Source of the DNA: an uncultured Roseateles sp.
Lineage (GTDB): Bacteria; Pseudomonadota; Gammaproteobacteria; Burkholderiales; Burkholderiaceae_C
Reading direction: 5' to 3'
Length of the DNA: 64,000 nucleotides
NCBI RefSeq assembly: GCF_945956965.1
Contig: NZ_CAMFJS010000015.1
Coordinates: forward strand, 1-64,000
A program made the translations under genes and the position numbers. This document shows, in pieces, positions 27,707-36,291 of this stretch (its first letter is position 1; each line of letters starts with the position of its first letter). The notes under the pieces were generated by a model. That model saw only the letters and a list, made by a program, of their open reading frames with translations. It was not told the origin of the DNA and searched no databases.

Positions 27707-29073
27707 GGACTGCGCACCTTCTTGAACCGATCGTTGACGAAGTTTTCCCAGTTGAAGATGAACTGGCTGGGCACCTTGAACTTTTCCATGCGAGCCAGGC
27801 AGTGGCGCTTGATCAAGCGCTCGGCCTCGGCCTTTTCAAGCGTGCCGTTTTGCAGGATGTAGGCCACCACGATCTGGCCCAGCATGGGGTGCTTCTTGGC
27901 CTTGACGAAGACATCGTCGATGAAGGGCAGCTCATGGATACAGTTCTCCACCTCGCTGGGATACACCTTCAAGCCACCCACATTGATGATGTCGGTCTGG
28001 CGGCCAAGAATCATCAGGTACTCACCATCGGTCTCCACCAGATCATTGGTGCAGAACCACTCATGGCTGTTCTCTTCCAGCTTCAGTCCCTGCTCGGTGA
28101 ACAGCACCTTGCCCAGCAAATTGGACTGGGTCTTGATCCAGAGAATATGGTCCTCGACCTTGGACTGAACACCGGCATCGATGAACTTGAACCACAGCGT
28201 GTCGTTGGAGCGCGACTTGATCTGCAGCACGCCGGTTTCCGACAAGCCATAAGTCTGCTTGAACACACAGCCCGGCAGTACCTCATTCATCTTCTTGAGC
28301 ACGGCCTCGCTCATCACCTCAGTGCCATAACTCACCACTTGCAGTGAAGACAAGTCGTAAGTGGCATAGGCGCGCGACATCAGCAACTGGGACAAAAAGC
28401 TGGGCGTGGTCGGCAGCAGCTGACAACGGTACTTCTGCACCGCCTGGCAAACGATGTCCACCTGCCGCTCCGCCACATTGACTGCCGTGCCACCCCGGAA
28501 CAGCAAGAACAACACCGTGTTGATGCCGCCCATATGGTCGAAGAGCAGGAAGCAGATGGAGCTCAGCGGCTCCTTCTTGTCCAGATAGCGATAACACAGC
28601 GAATCGATGTTATGCACGATGGCCTTGGGCACGCCGGTGCTGCCCGAGGTGAAGACAATCAGGCCGCCGGTGTCGCTAGGCAGGATGCTGCGCCACTCAC
28701 TACCCTCCTGGCTGCGCTTAGCCTCTGGCACGCCAGCAGGCTGAATCGCCGCATCGACCGGCGCATAGGTGTCAATCAAAAAATCAACACCCAGTTGCTC
28801 GACATACTTGCCCAGTTTGGCATGCGCCTCGCGGGTCAGGGGCACGGCCGTGGCCTTTCGGAAAAACAGGGCCAGCATGCAAGCCAGCGCGGCAAACGAA
28901 AACTCACCGATCAAAGCCACCACATGGCCAGGGCCGACGTTTGCTGCGGCCAGGCGCGCTTCTTCAGCGCGCACCGCGTCGGCCAGTTGCCGATAGCTGT
29001 ACTCCTGCCCGTCCGAGACGATGGCGATGCGCTCGGCGTTTTCTTCCATCCGCTCGCGAAGGACTTCAAACAC
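27703..29073 (-). CDS. AMP-dependent acyl ligase (ANL superfamily)
   Basis: 456 residues, an adenylate-forming enzyme with the phosphate loop VFTSGSTGVPKA, the YGLSETG motif, the hinge Asp region LGRQTDIINVGGLKVYPSEVE and a shortened C-terminal lid containing the FKVPSQ-type segment. It would activate a carboxylic acid as the adenylate and load it on CoA or one of the two ACPs. At 456 residues it is shorter than fatty acyl-CoA ligases (about 550). It overlaps the methyltransferase gene by 8 bp and the acyltransferase gene by 4 bp. Confidence 0.85.
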   Translation of the reverse strand: MFEVLRERMEENAERIAIVSDGQEYSYRQLADAVRAEEARLAAANVGPGHVVALIGEFSFAALACMLALFFRKATAVPLTREAHAKLGKYVEQLGVDFLIDTYAPVDAAIQPAGVPEAKRSQEGSEWRSILPSDTGGLIVFTSGSTGVPKAIVHNIDSLCYRYLDKKEPLSSICFLLFDHMGGINTVLFLLFRGGTAVNVAERQVDIVCQAVQKYRCQLLPTTPSFLSQLLMSRAYATYDLSSLQVVSYGTEVMSEAVLKKMNEVLPGCVFKQTYGLSETGVLQIKSRSNDTLWFKFIDAGVQSKVEDHILWIKTQSNLLGKVLFTEQGLKLEENSHEWFCTNDLVETDGEYLMILGRQTDIINVGGLKVYPSEVENCIHELPFIDDVFVKAKKHPMLGQIVVAYILQNGTLEKAEAERLIKRHCLARMEKFKVPSQFIFNWENFVNDRFKKVRSP

Positions 29074-30055
29074 GGGCGGCTCCTTGGGGCGCTGTTGGGG
29101 TCTTTGTGCACAGCGCCGCGTAGTTCACCTCGACCTTGAGTTCCTTCCACTGCTCGCGCGGGAACTTGTCTTCCACCGGCAGGATCTTCTCTGCCACGAT
29201 GGTGAGGCCAGCTTCGGCGATCTGGGCCTGCATGGCCTCGACCGAGTCGTACAAAAAGATGTGATCCACCGAAGGCGCGTTGGCGCATGTGGTCAGGAAG
29301 ACATGGCCCTCATCGCCAATCAAGCCGGCGATCGTGCGCATCATGGCCAGCGGATCTTCGAGATGCTCAAGCACCTCATTGATCACAACCAAGTCGTAGG
29401 CGCTGGCGCCACTGAATTCGCAAACATCTTTTTGATGGAAGCTAACGGCGTGCCCAGGCGCAAATTGCTGCACCACTTTTTGGCTCAGGGCCAGGGAAAT
29501 CGCACTGATGTCCACCACATCGAAGTGGGCCGACTTCAAGCAGCGCAGCGACTCAACCAGATGCAATCCATGCCCTGGGCCGATCTCCAGATAGCTTCGC
29601 ACCGGCTTGGCGGCTTCCAGGCGGGCGATGGTGTCGATGAAGAAGTCGAACAAGCCGTAATGGTTGCGCCACAGGAATTGCGAAATGGCCAGGCCATAGA
29701 CCATGGCTTCCATCTCCGATTCCGAGTGATAGACGCGCTGCGCTACCTCGGCGAAAGAGGTCGAGCTGTAACGCCCGGTTTTGCGGAACTTGATCTGCTC
29801 CAACAGCATGTCTTTGCAGAGCTTGGTGTAGCAGTCCGCCACCTTCTCGACCGGTATCCCGTGGGCGTGCAGCAAGCGGCCGAAGTTCTCCGAAAAGCTG
29901 TCCACGCGCGCGTGAAAAATCGGATCGGCATTGGCCATCACACCGGCAATCATCTTCTTCTGCAGCGGATTTTTCCGGCCGATGGCCTGGATGATCTGAT
30001 GAAAGACCGACTCAGTCTGAGATTCGGGTGCTGCTGCGCTGAGGGCGATGCTCAT
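29066..30055 (-). CDS. SAM-dependent methyltransferase
   Basis: 329 residues. The class I methyltransferase core is in the second half: LEIGPGHGLHLVESL (SAM-binding glycine loop), DVVDIS (acidic residue for the ribose) and YDLVVINEVLEHLEDP. The first 150 residues are helical and of unknown role. It could methylate a hydroxyl on the acyl chain or sugar made in this locus. It is packed between an ACP gene and the AMP ligase. Confidence 0.8.
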   Translation of the reverse strand: MSIALSAAAPESQTESVFHQIIQAIGRKNPLQKKMIAGVMANADPIFHARVDSFSENFGRLLHAHGIPVEKVADCYTKLCKDMLLEQIKFRKTGRYSSTSFAEVAQRVYHSESEMEAMVYGLAISQFLWRNHYGLFDFFIDTIARLEAAKPVRSYLEIGPGHGLHLVESLRCLKSAHFDVVDISAISLALSQKVVQQFAPGHAVSFHQKDVCEFSGASAYDLVVINEVLEHLEDPLAMMRTIAGLIGDEGHVFLTTCANAPSVDHIFLYDSVEAMQAQIAEAGLTIVAEKILPVEDKFPREQWKELKVEVNYAALCTKTPTAPQGAARV

Positions 30056-30097
30056 GGATCGGGCTCTCCAGGTCAGGGGTCAGGCTGGGCGCGGCGC

Positions 30098-30346
30098 TTA
30101 TGCCGGCAGCTTTTCTCGCAGATAGGAGCGGATCAGCTCAAAGCTGATCAACTCCACCGCCTCATCGTCCTTGAACTCGATGCCGAATTCTTCTTCCAGC
30201 GCGACCACCAAATGCATGTGGTTGACCGAGTCCCAGCCCTCGACGTTATCAACGCTGGAAGCAGCGGTGATCAGGCTCTTGTCGATGTCGAAGACGCTGG
30301 CCAGCAGGTCGGTCAGCTTTTCGTCCAGTCCCTTGTTTGTGCTCAT
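30098..30346 (-). CDS. Acyl carrier protein (second copy)
   Basis: 82 residues, a compact ACP with the phosphopantetheine Ser in EGWDSVNHMHLV and a following helix rich in Glu. The GWDS context is typical of discrete ACPs paired with FkbH-like proteins and NRPS/PKS-type enzymes rather than AcpP. It lies 5 bp after the FkbH gene, a common partnership in which FkbH loads a three-carbon unit on the ACP. Confidence 0.87.
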   Translation of the reverse strand: MSTNKGLDEKLTDLLASVFDIDKSLITAASSVDNVEGWDSVNHMHLVVALEEEFGIEFKDDEAVELISFELIRSYLREKLPA

Positions 30347-30351
30347 CTTGA

Positions 30352-32130
30352 TTACTTTGCTATGAGTTGAATATGGCGAGGCTGCGCATAACTGAGCGCG
30401 TCGAGGCCGGCCTCGCAGCGCTGGCGGCCATCGGCCTCTTGCTGGATCTGGAAGCCCAGCTCGGCCCAGAAAGGCGCGGCCAATTGGTTCTTGCTGCTGG
30501 GAATGAATTCAGCGCGGACATTGTGCACGCCGTAATCCGCCCTCGCCTGCGCAGCACAGGCATGAAAGAAGAACTGTTCCAGCTCGCGCTTGATCACCCG
30601 GCAGCTCATCAGGAAGGTGTCCACAAACGCCCCACCCTCACCGTCGAGGTGCAGGATACAGACGTGGGTGATGCCCAGTTCGCCGAACTTGTCACGCACC
30701 TGCATATGGAACACCAGATACTGGTCCGAAGCGACGAAGGCCTCGATTTCCTGCACGCTGTAGCGCACGGTGCGCAGATTGAATTGATTGGTCTTTTGCG
30801 TCAGCTGAGCGATGCGCGCGATGTGCTCGGCTTGACCGGGGCGGTTCAAGACCAGCTCGACGCGGGTGTCCAGTGATTGCAAAAAGGCTGCGATGTCTTG
30901 AAAACCAGCAGCACTTTCGGCCCGGTTGTCATTGTCTCGGTACTGCTGCAGCTTGGCACTGTCTTCGGCCGTGCGATGTGGGATGAAAAACAAGTCCTCG
31001 GCCTGCCAGATACGCTCAAACTGGCTGGGGTCTGAAGGCGCTTGAATCACATCCAGCTCGGGCAGGCTTTGCTCCACCAGCGCGCATTCGACCGAGCTGT
31101 CATCGATGAAGACGAAATTGTTCAGGCCCAGCTGCAAGGTCTTGGCGATGTCGGCAATGTTTTCCGCTTTGTCCTTCCAGTTGGCACGGATGCAGACAAA
31201 GTGCTCCTTCTTCAGCAAGCTGTGCGGGTGGCGTTCAAACACTTCCAAAGCATCTGCTTCGTTGTTCTTGCTGCAAATCGCCAAGAGCACGCCGCGCGCA
31301 TGCAGGCCCAGCAGATAGGCTTGAAACTGGTGATAAGCCACGCCTGGAAATTTGCTCGCGTCCAGGGCAATGCCGTCCAGGCCGTCCTCGCCAATCACCC
31401 CGCCCCAGAGCGTGTTGTCGCAATCGAGGATCACGCACTTCTTCGCCCGGCCATAGTGCGCTGCGATGATGGTGGACATCTCACGTGCCAACCAGGACCA
31501 CATCGGCGACTTGTATGGCGCTTTGCTGGAATGCCAGAGCTTGCTGTCATGCACCTCGCTCACACCCAGCAGTGCGACCAGGCGATTGACCTCGACCAAA
31601 AAGAACTGGCTCGCATGCTCACGCACATAGGCGGCCAGCGCCGCATTCAGGGCGCGCACCTTGGCCTCCAGACTGGGCGCGCCACGGGTATCGGGCAGCA
31701 AGGGCAAGGCAAAGTCAGTGACGATCACCGGCGCCTTGATGCGGGCACGCGCCAAGTCCAGCAACTGGATCAAGGCCTCGGCCTCCCGGGCCTCGTCCCA
31801 GCCATTGGCCAGGAAGTCCTTGATCAGAATGCGCAGGTCCAGGCTCAACACCACGAAGTCGGGCTTGCTGGCATGCAGCGACGAGGTCTGATCCAAAAGC
31901 GTCTGCGCCACCACATTGAAATCGCTGAAGGTGATCTCGGGGCGCAGCTTTTGTTTGAGCAAATGGTAGGAGAGGAAAAGCTCAATCCCATTCAAGGTGT
32001 AGTTGGACAGGCAGTACACCCGCGGTGCAGGCGCGCTCCAGTCTTCACGCCGCCATTGATTGACCGCCTTTTGCACGGAAACACGCTTCTGCTCCTCGAG
32101 CGGGAAGCCTTCAAATGCGGCCAGCCTCAT
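30352..32130 (-). CDS. FkbH-like HAD-IIIC protein
   Basis: 592 residues from the ATG at 32130, which overlaps the preceding stop by one base (TGATG). The N-terminal third is SGNH-like. The HAD phosphatase core shows VILDCDNTLWGGVIGEDG, CSKNN, and FIDDSSVECALV, and a GNAT-like domain forms the C-terminus. In ansamitocin, FK520 and related pathways FkbH converts 1,3-bisphosphoglycerate to glyceryl-S-ACP. By analogy this protein would place a glyceryl unit on the adjacent ACP (inference from family and gene order). In sugar loci FkbH proteins are thought to supply unusual N-acyl groups. Confidence 0.87.
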   Translation of the reverse strand: MRLAAFEGFPLEEQKRVSVQKAVNQWRREDWSAPAPRVYCLSNYTLNGIELFLSYHLLKQKLRPEITFSDFNVVAQTLLDQTSSLHASKPDFVVLSLDLRILIKDFLANGWDEAREAEALIQLLDLARARIKAPVIVTDFALPLLPDTRGAPSLEAKVRALNAALAAYVREHASQFFLVEVNRLVALLGVSEVHDSKLWHSSKAPYKSPMWSWLAREMSTIIAAHYGRAKKCVILDCDNTLWGGVIGEDGLDGIALDASKFPGVAYHQFQAYLLGLHARGVLLAICSKNNEADALEVFERHPHSLLKKEHFVCIRANWKDKAENIADIAKTLQLGLNNFVFIDDSSVECALVEQSLPELDVIQAPSDPSQFERIWQAEDLFFIPHRTAEDSAKLQQYRDNDNRAESAAGFQDIAAFLQSLDTRVELVLNRPGQAEHIARIAQLTQKTNQFNLRTVRYSVQEIEAFVASDQYLVFHMQVRDKFGELGITHVCILHLDGEGGAFVDTFLMSCRVIKRELEQFFFHACAAQARADYGVHNVRAEFIPSSKNQLAAPFWAELGFQIQQEADGRQRCEAGLDALSYAQPRHIQLIAK

Positions 32131-33320
32131 CAGCAAACGCCCCCGTTCACATGCAGCACCTGGCCGGTCATATGCCCCGCAGCCGGGCCACCCAAGAAGA
32201 CCACCGTGCTGGCGATGTCTGCAGGCCGGGCCAGGCGGCCCAGCGGGGTTTTCATCTTCAGCAGCATGCGCTGGCGTTCCGGCATGTCTTGCGTCATCTC
32301 GGTCTCGGTCATGCCCGGCGCCACGGTATTGATGCGAATGCCGCGCGTGCCCAAGGGGCCGGCCAGATGTTTGGTGAGCAGATGGACACAACCCTTGCCC
32401 AGGTTGTAACCCAGCCATTTGGCCGGCGGCTCGTACTCGGCCGCCACACTGCCGATATTGACGATGGCACCGCCGCCACTGGCCTCAAGCATAGGCAAGG
32501 CCGCTTTAATGGTGCAGAACATCGCGCGGGTGTGGGGCAAGAACTGGGCTTCAAACGCGGCCAGGTCCAACTCAAAAATATCGCGCTCCTCAATGGCGGG
32601 CGAGGCATTGTTGACCAACAGATCCAGGCGCTGATGGCGCAGTCTGATCTCGGAAAAAAGACGCTCGACGGCAACCGGGTCAAACACATCGCCACGCAGC
32701 AATTCACCACCGCCGCCCAGGGACTTGACCTGCTCCAGCAAAGTCTCGGCCTTGGCCTGCGAGCGCTGGAAATTGATGTAGACGAAATAGCCCTGGCGCC
32801 CCAACTCCAGCGCGATCTCGGCCCCAATGCCGCGCGACGCACCAGTGACCAGCGCCACCTTCTGCACGGGCTGGGCCGCAGCGACGGGTTCCGGCGTGAG
32901 GCGCTCTTCCGGCCACTTGACCACCGACTCACCGCGAATCACGCCGCGGTTGAGGTGGTTTCTGATGTCGATGGCAATCGTCAGCAAGCGATTCGCCAGA
33001 TTGATCCTTTTGATCTCCGCAGCGATCTCGATCCGGTCGCCAACCCGCACCGGCGCCAAAAACTCCAATTTTTGCGAGACCCACAAGGCGCCAACGCCTG
33101 GCAGGTGCTTGCCGATCACAGTCGAAATGAATGAGGCCGTCAACATGCCATGCGCCACCGGTGAGCCCACCTGGGTCTGCGCCGCAAACTCGGCATCCAC
33201 ATGCATGGGGTTGTCGTCCCCGGTCAGATCGACAAAACGGTCGACATCCCGCTGCGAGATCTCGTGCGAGAAAACCACCGACTGCCCGACTTGAAAACTC
33301 TGGATATCAGCTAATGCCAT
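32130..33320 (-). CDS. MaoC-like dehydratase fused to SDR reductase
   Basis: 396 residues with two domains. Residues about 5–140 are a MaoC/hotdog (R)-specific hydratase with the catalytic Asp and His in DDNPMHVDAEFA and the following SPVAHGML. Residues about 155–396 are an SDR of the FabG type (ALVTGASRGIGAE, VNNASP, IGSV, YNLGK, INTVAPGMTETEM). The fusion links ketoreduction and (de)hydration of a 3-hydroxyacyl thioester. It is the first gene of the ten-gene minus-strand cluster, preceded by a 171-bp gap that separates it from the T1SS tolC-like gene and holds no other gene. Confidence 0.87.
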   Translation of the reverse strand: MALADIQSFQVGQSVVFSHEISQRDVDRFVDLTGDDNPMHVDAEFAAQTQVGSPVAHGMLTASFISTVIGKHLPGVGALWVSQKLEFLAPVRVGDRIEIAAEIKRINLANRLLTIAIDIRNHLNRGVIRGESVVKWPEERLTPEPVAAAQPVQKVALVTGASRGIGAEIALELGRQGYFVYINFQRSQAKAETLLEQVKSLGGGGELLRGDVFDPVAVERLFSEIRLRHQRLDLLVNNASPAIEERDIFELDLAAFEAQFLPHTRAMFCTIKAALPMLEASGGGAIVNIGSVAAEYEPPAKWLGYNLGKGCVHLLTKHLAGPLGTRGIRINTVAPGMTETEMTQDMPERQRMLLKMKTPLGRLARPADIASTVVFLGGPAAGHMTGQVLHVNGGVC

Positions 33321-33491
33321 GAATCGCCTTTGATCGTGGGTCCAGGCCCTGATTCAAATCCTTGATGGGGCCTGCGAGCGCCCCGTAACTCGCGGCCATG
33401 ATACTGGCGCAGGCCTTGCACGCTTGCCACTCAGAACGCATGAAAGTCCGGGCTGTTCGATTGATTGGCGAGGTCAGCGCGCAAGACCGGT

Positions 33492-34862
33492 TCAGCGCAA
33501 CGCGGTCAACACGCCCGGGCCTAAGGACCACATATTCAACACGGCCTGTTGCGCCTCGGTCAGCGCAGAGATGTGTGCCACGCGAAGTGAGTAGTAGTCA
33601 GACTCCGCTCCCATCACGTCAAAGAGCGAACGCCGCCCCATCTGCTGCCACTGCACCATGGTGGCGCTGCGCAGGCGCTCACTGGCACGCAAGATGTCGA
33701 CGATGCGGCGGGCACGCTCCAGCGCCGCGCCCGCATTGAGATGGAGTTCCTGCAGCTGGAAGTTGCGCACGGTCACGGCATCTTGCAACTGAAGCTTGCT
33801 GGCATCAGCACGGCGCTGGGCGGCCAGCTTGGACGCGTCAAGGCCTGGCGCATAGATCGGCATGGTCACCGTCACGCCCGCGCTCCACTCGCCCGCCCGC
33901 GTTCCCGTCGACGTGCCAGTGCCGTTCGCGGCCATGCCCAGGCTGACCTGCGGCTTGCTTTGCGCCGCCACGACCGAGGCATAACGCTCCTGAGCACGCG
34001 ACGAAGCTTCCAGCTGCTTCACGTCTGAGGACTGCAGAGCCGCTTCCTGCAAGCCGGGCAAGTCGGGCAGCTGATTGAGCAATGAGGCATAGCTGGCACT
34101 GGCCGGCAAGGCATCGCCCACCAGACGCTTGAGCCGCACCTCCACCACCCGCAAATCAGAGCGGGTCTGTTCCATCGATAGCTCGGCCGTCATCTGGCTC
34201 TTCTGCGCCTGGGTCAGCTCGCTGGCGCGGCCCTTATCAGCCTTGACCACCGTTTCCAGGGCATCGACCAGGCAGGCCATGCGCTTGGTGTATTGCCGGT
34301 AGACCTGGGCTTGCAAGAGCAAGCGACCTCGGTCCAGGGAGTAACTGACCACCTGGGCGGCCAATTGCTGTTCACTGCTGATCAGGCCTTGGCGGGCGGC
34401 CTCGGCCAGCTGAGAACGCCAGGCCGCCGTCTGGGCGATACGCCCAGCATCCCACAGCGGCATGCTCAGATTCAAGCCGGCTTGAGCCTGCCCCTGGTTC
34501 TGACGCACACCGCCGACTTGCTGGCCTGCACCGCTGGTCGACGCCTGTGCCTGCACGATGGGCAGGCGAGCTGCGGCCGCCTCTTCCCAATCATTTCTCG
34601 CGGCTTGGGCCAGCAAATTGGCCGCACCGAGTTGCTGGCTGCGGGCCAAGGCCAGATTGATCATCTCCAGCAGCTGGCCGCGGGGGTCCGCACTGCCAAA
34701 ACCTGGCAGCGCATCCTTGCCCTCAAGCGCTGTACGCTCCTCTTCGTTGCAGCGCAGCTGCGCTTGCACCGAAAGCGTCGACAAAGCCAGGGTACTGCCG
34801 ATGAGCAGGCCCAGGACAGGACGCGGCAAGAGCTGAAGAAAAAGGCTGTTCATGGTCGGCAA
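33492..34862 (-). CDS. TolC-family outer-membrane channel of a type I secretion system
   Basis: 456 residues with a cleavable signal peptide (LLIGSTLALSTLSVQAQ, cleavage after about residue 34). Two repeated helical hairpin and beta segments typical of the OEP family follow, including NLSMPLWDAGR and VTVTMPIYAPG. It would form the outer-membrane duct for the ABC exporter encoded upstream on the same strand. The 145-bp gap to the HlyD gene is large for the operon but contains no recognisable gene. A second ATG three codons in (34853) is an equally good start. Confidence 0.86.
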   Translation of the reverse strand: MPTMNSLFLQLLPRPVLGLLIGSTLALSTLSVQAQLRCNEEERTALEGKDALPGFGSADPRGQLLEMINLALARSQQLGAANLLAQAARNDWEEAAAARLPIVQAQASTSGAGQQVGGVRQNQGQAQAGLNLSMPLWDAGRIAQTAAWRSQLAEAARQGLISSEQQLAAQVVSYSLDRGRLLLQAQVYRQYTKRMACLVDALETVVKADKGRASELTQAQKSQMTAELSMEQTRSDLRVVEVRLKRLVGDALPASASYASLLNQLPDLPGLQEAALQSSDVKQLEASSRAQERYASVVAAQSKPQVSLGMAANGTGTSTGTRAGEWSAGVTVTMPIYAPGLDASKLAAQRRADASKLQLQDAVTVRNFQLQELHLNAGAALERARRIVDILRASERLRSATMVQWQQMGRRSLFDVMGAESDYYSLRVAHISALTEAQQAVLNMWSLGPGVLTALR

Positions 34863-35007
34863 TCAGGCTCGGAAAGACACCTATTCACTAGACCACACAT
34901 GCCACTGAGGTGAAGGCCGGAGTTGCCACCCGGCGACCCCGCAATTTGACGACCAGGCCTGCTCGTGCTTCACACCGTCGAGGCGCTGCCGCGCCAAGAC
35001 TGCTGGC

Positions 35008-36213
35008 TCAGCGCTCCTTCAAAGCCTCATTGCTCTTGAGCAATGGGCGCAGGATAAAGCTCAGCACCGTGCGTTCACCGGTTTTGACTTCCACATTCGC
35101 CGCCATGCCAGGCAGCACCGGCAAAGGCTCACCAGCCCGACGCAAGGTGTTCTTGTCGGTGCGGATCAGCACGCGGTAGTAGCGCGCATCGCCGGTCGCC
35201 GAGGTCTTCTCGTTATCACCCAAGGTGTCTGCACTGATCAACTCCACATGGCCTTCCAGGCCCCCGTGAATATTGAAGTCATAGCCCGCCAGCTTGACGA
35301 CGGCGCGCTGGCCGACGCCGATAAAACCCACTTCGGACGGCGGCAAACGCGCCTCCACCAACACATTGGGACCAATGGGCACGATCTCCATCACCGGTGA
35401 ACCGCCGGCCACCACGCCGCCCACGGTGTTGTTGCGGATGTTCTTGACCAGACCATGCACCGGCGAGCGCAAGACCGTGCGCGCCATCGCATCCTTGCGC
35501 ACCACCTGCTGCTCATCCAAGGCCGCCAGCTCGTTTTGTTGCCGCGCCAATTCTTGGCTGGCATCTTGCCGGAAGCGACTGACCCGCTCCTGGCGCTGCT
35601 GCCGCAAATCATTGACCTGACGATTCAGGCGCATCACTTCCACTTCGGACATCAGGCCGCGCGTGGACAAGTCCTGTGCCACCTTGAGCTCGCGTCCCAG
35701 CAAGCCCACGCTGCGGTCCAGCGCTCCCACGGCCTCATCCAGCACATGCATGCGGGATTCATAGGTTTGCAATTCAGCCGCTGCCAACTCAGGCGCAGCT
35801 TTCACTTCGGCCGGCCACTCAGGGCGCCCACCATAGGCCTCGGCCTTGAGGCGGGCCACGGCGGCCTTCAAGGCCAGACGGCGCAAGCTGCCTTCGTTCT
35901 GCTGTGCTTCCACGCGCGTGGGATCCAGGCGCATCAACTCCTGCCCAACCGCCACTTCCTCGCCTTCAGCGACCAGCAACTCGGCCAGCAAGCCGCTCTC
36001 CAGGCTGGCAATCACCTGCTCGCGCGCCTCGGGCACGACCCGACCCTGCATGCGACTGACCTGATCCACCTTGGCGAACGCAGCCCAAGTGATCGCAGTG
36101 GCCACAGCGGCCAGCAAAAGGTAGAGCGCCCACATGGCATGCGGCAGTGGCTCGTCGAGCTGAGCCCGGGCCAGGCTACTGAGGAAAGGGCTGTCGTGCG
36201 CGGCTTTCGCCAT
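35008..36213 (-). CDS. HlyD-family membrane-fusion protein of T1SS
   Basis: 401 residues: a short cytoplasmic tail, one transmembrane helix at about 27–47 (MWALYLLLAAVATAITWAAF), then GRVVPEAREQVIASLESG, a long coiled coil (about 90–240), a lipoyl-like half (SPVHGLVKNI) and the conserved C-terminal region GMAANVEVKTGERTVLSFILRPL of the HlyD/LapC type. It spans the periplasm between the ATPase and the TolC-like protein. Gene order ATPase, HlyD, TolC with a 78-bp gap supports one exporter. Confidence 0.92.
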   Translation of the reverse strand: MAKAAHDSPFLSSLARAQLDEPLPHAMWALYLLLAAVATAITWAAFAKVDQVSRMQGRVVPEAREQVIASLESGLLAELLVAEGEEVAVGQELMRLDPTRVEAQQNEGSLRRLALKAAVARLKAEAYGGRPEWPAEVKAAPELAAAELQTYESRMHVLDEAVGALDRSVGLLGRELKVAQDLSTRGLMSEVEVMRLNRQVNDLRQQRQERVSRFRQDASQELARQQNELAALDEQQVVRKDAMARTVLRSPVHGLVKNIRNNTVGGVVAGGSPVMEIVPIGPNVLVEARLPPSEVGFIGVGQRAVVKLAGYDFNIHGGLEGHVELISADTLGDNEKTSATGDARYYRVLIRTDKNTLRRAGEPLPVLPGMAANVEVKTGERTVLSFILRPLLKSNEALKER

Positions 36214-36291
36214 ATCTTTTTTCTCTATCAGGCGCCGTAGCGCATCGTCGTCATTGCACTGAATTCATGTCCAGGCCCCTCAACCGAGCCC

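Noticed and set aside
29021-32409. Long plus-strand open frames (449 and 455 residues) opposite the methyltransferase and FkbH genes
   Set aside because: The minus-strand frames carry complete enzyme motifs; the plus-strand frames do not and overlap them entirely.
32131-32418. N-terminal extension of the FkbH gene to 688 residues
   Set aside because: The extension lies inside the MaoC–SDR coding region and is low-complexity; the TGATG junction at 32130 gives a natural coupled start.
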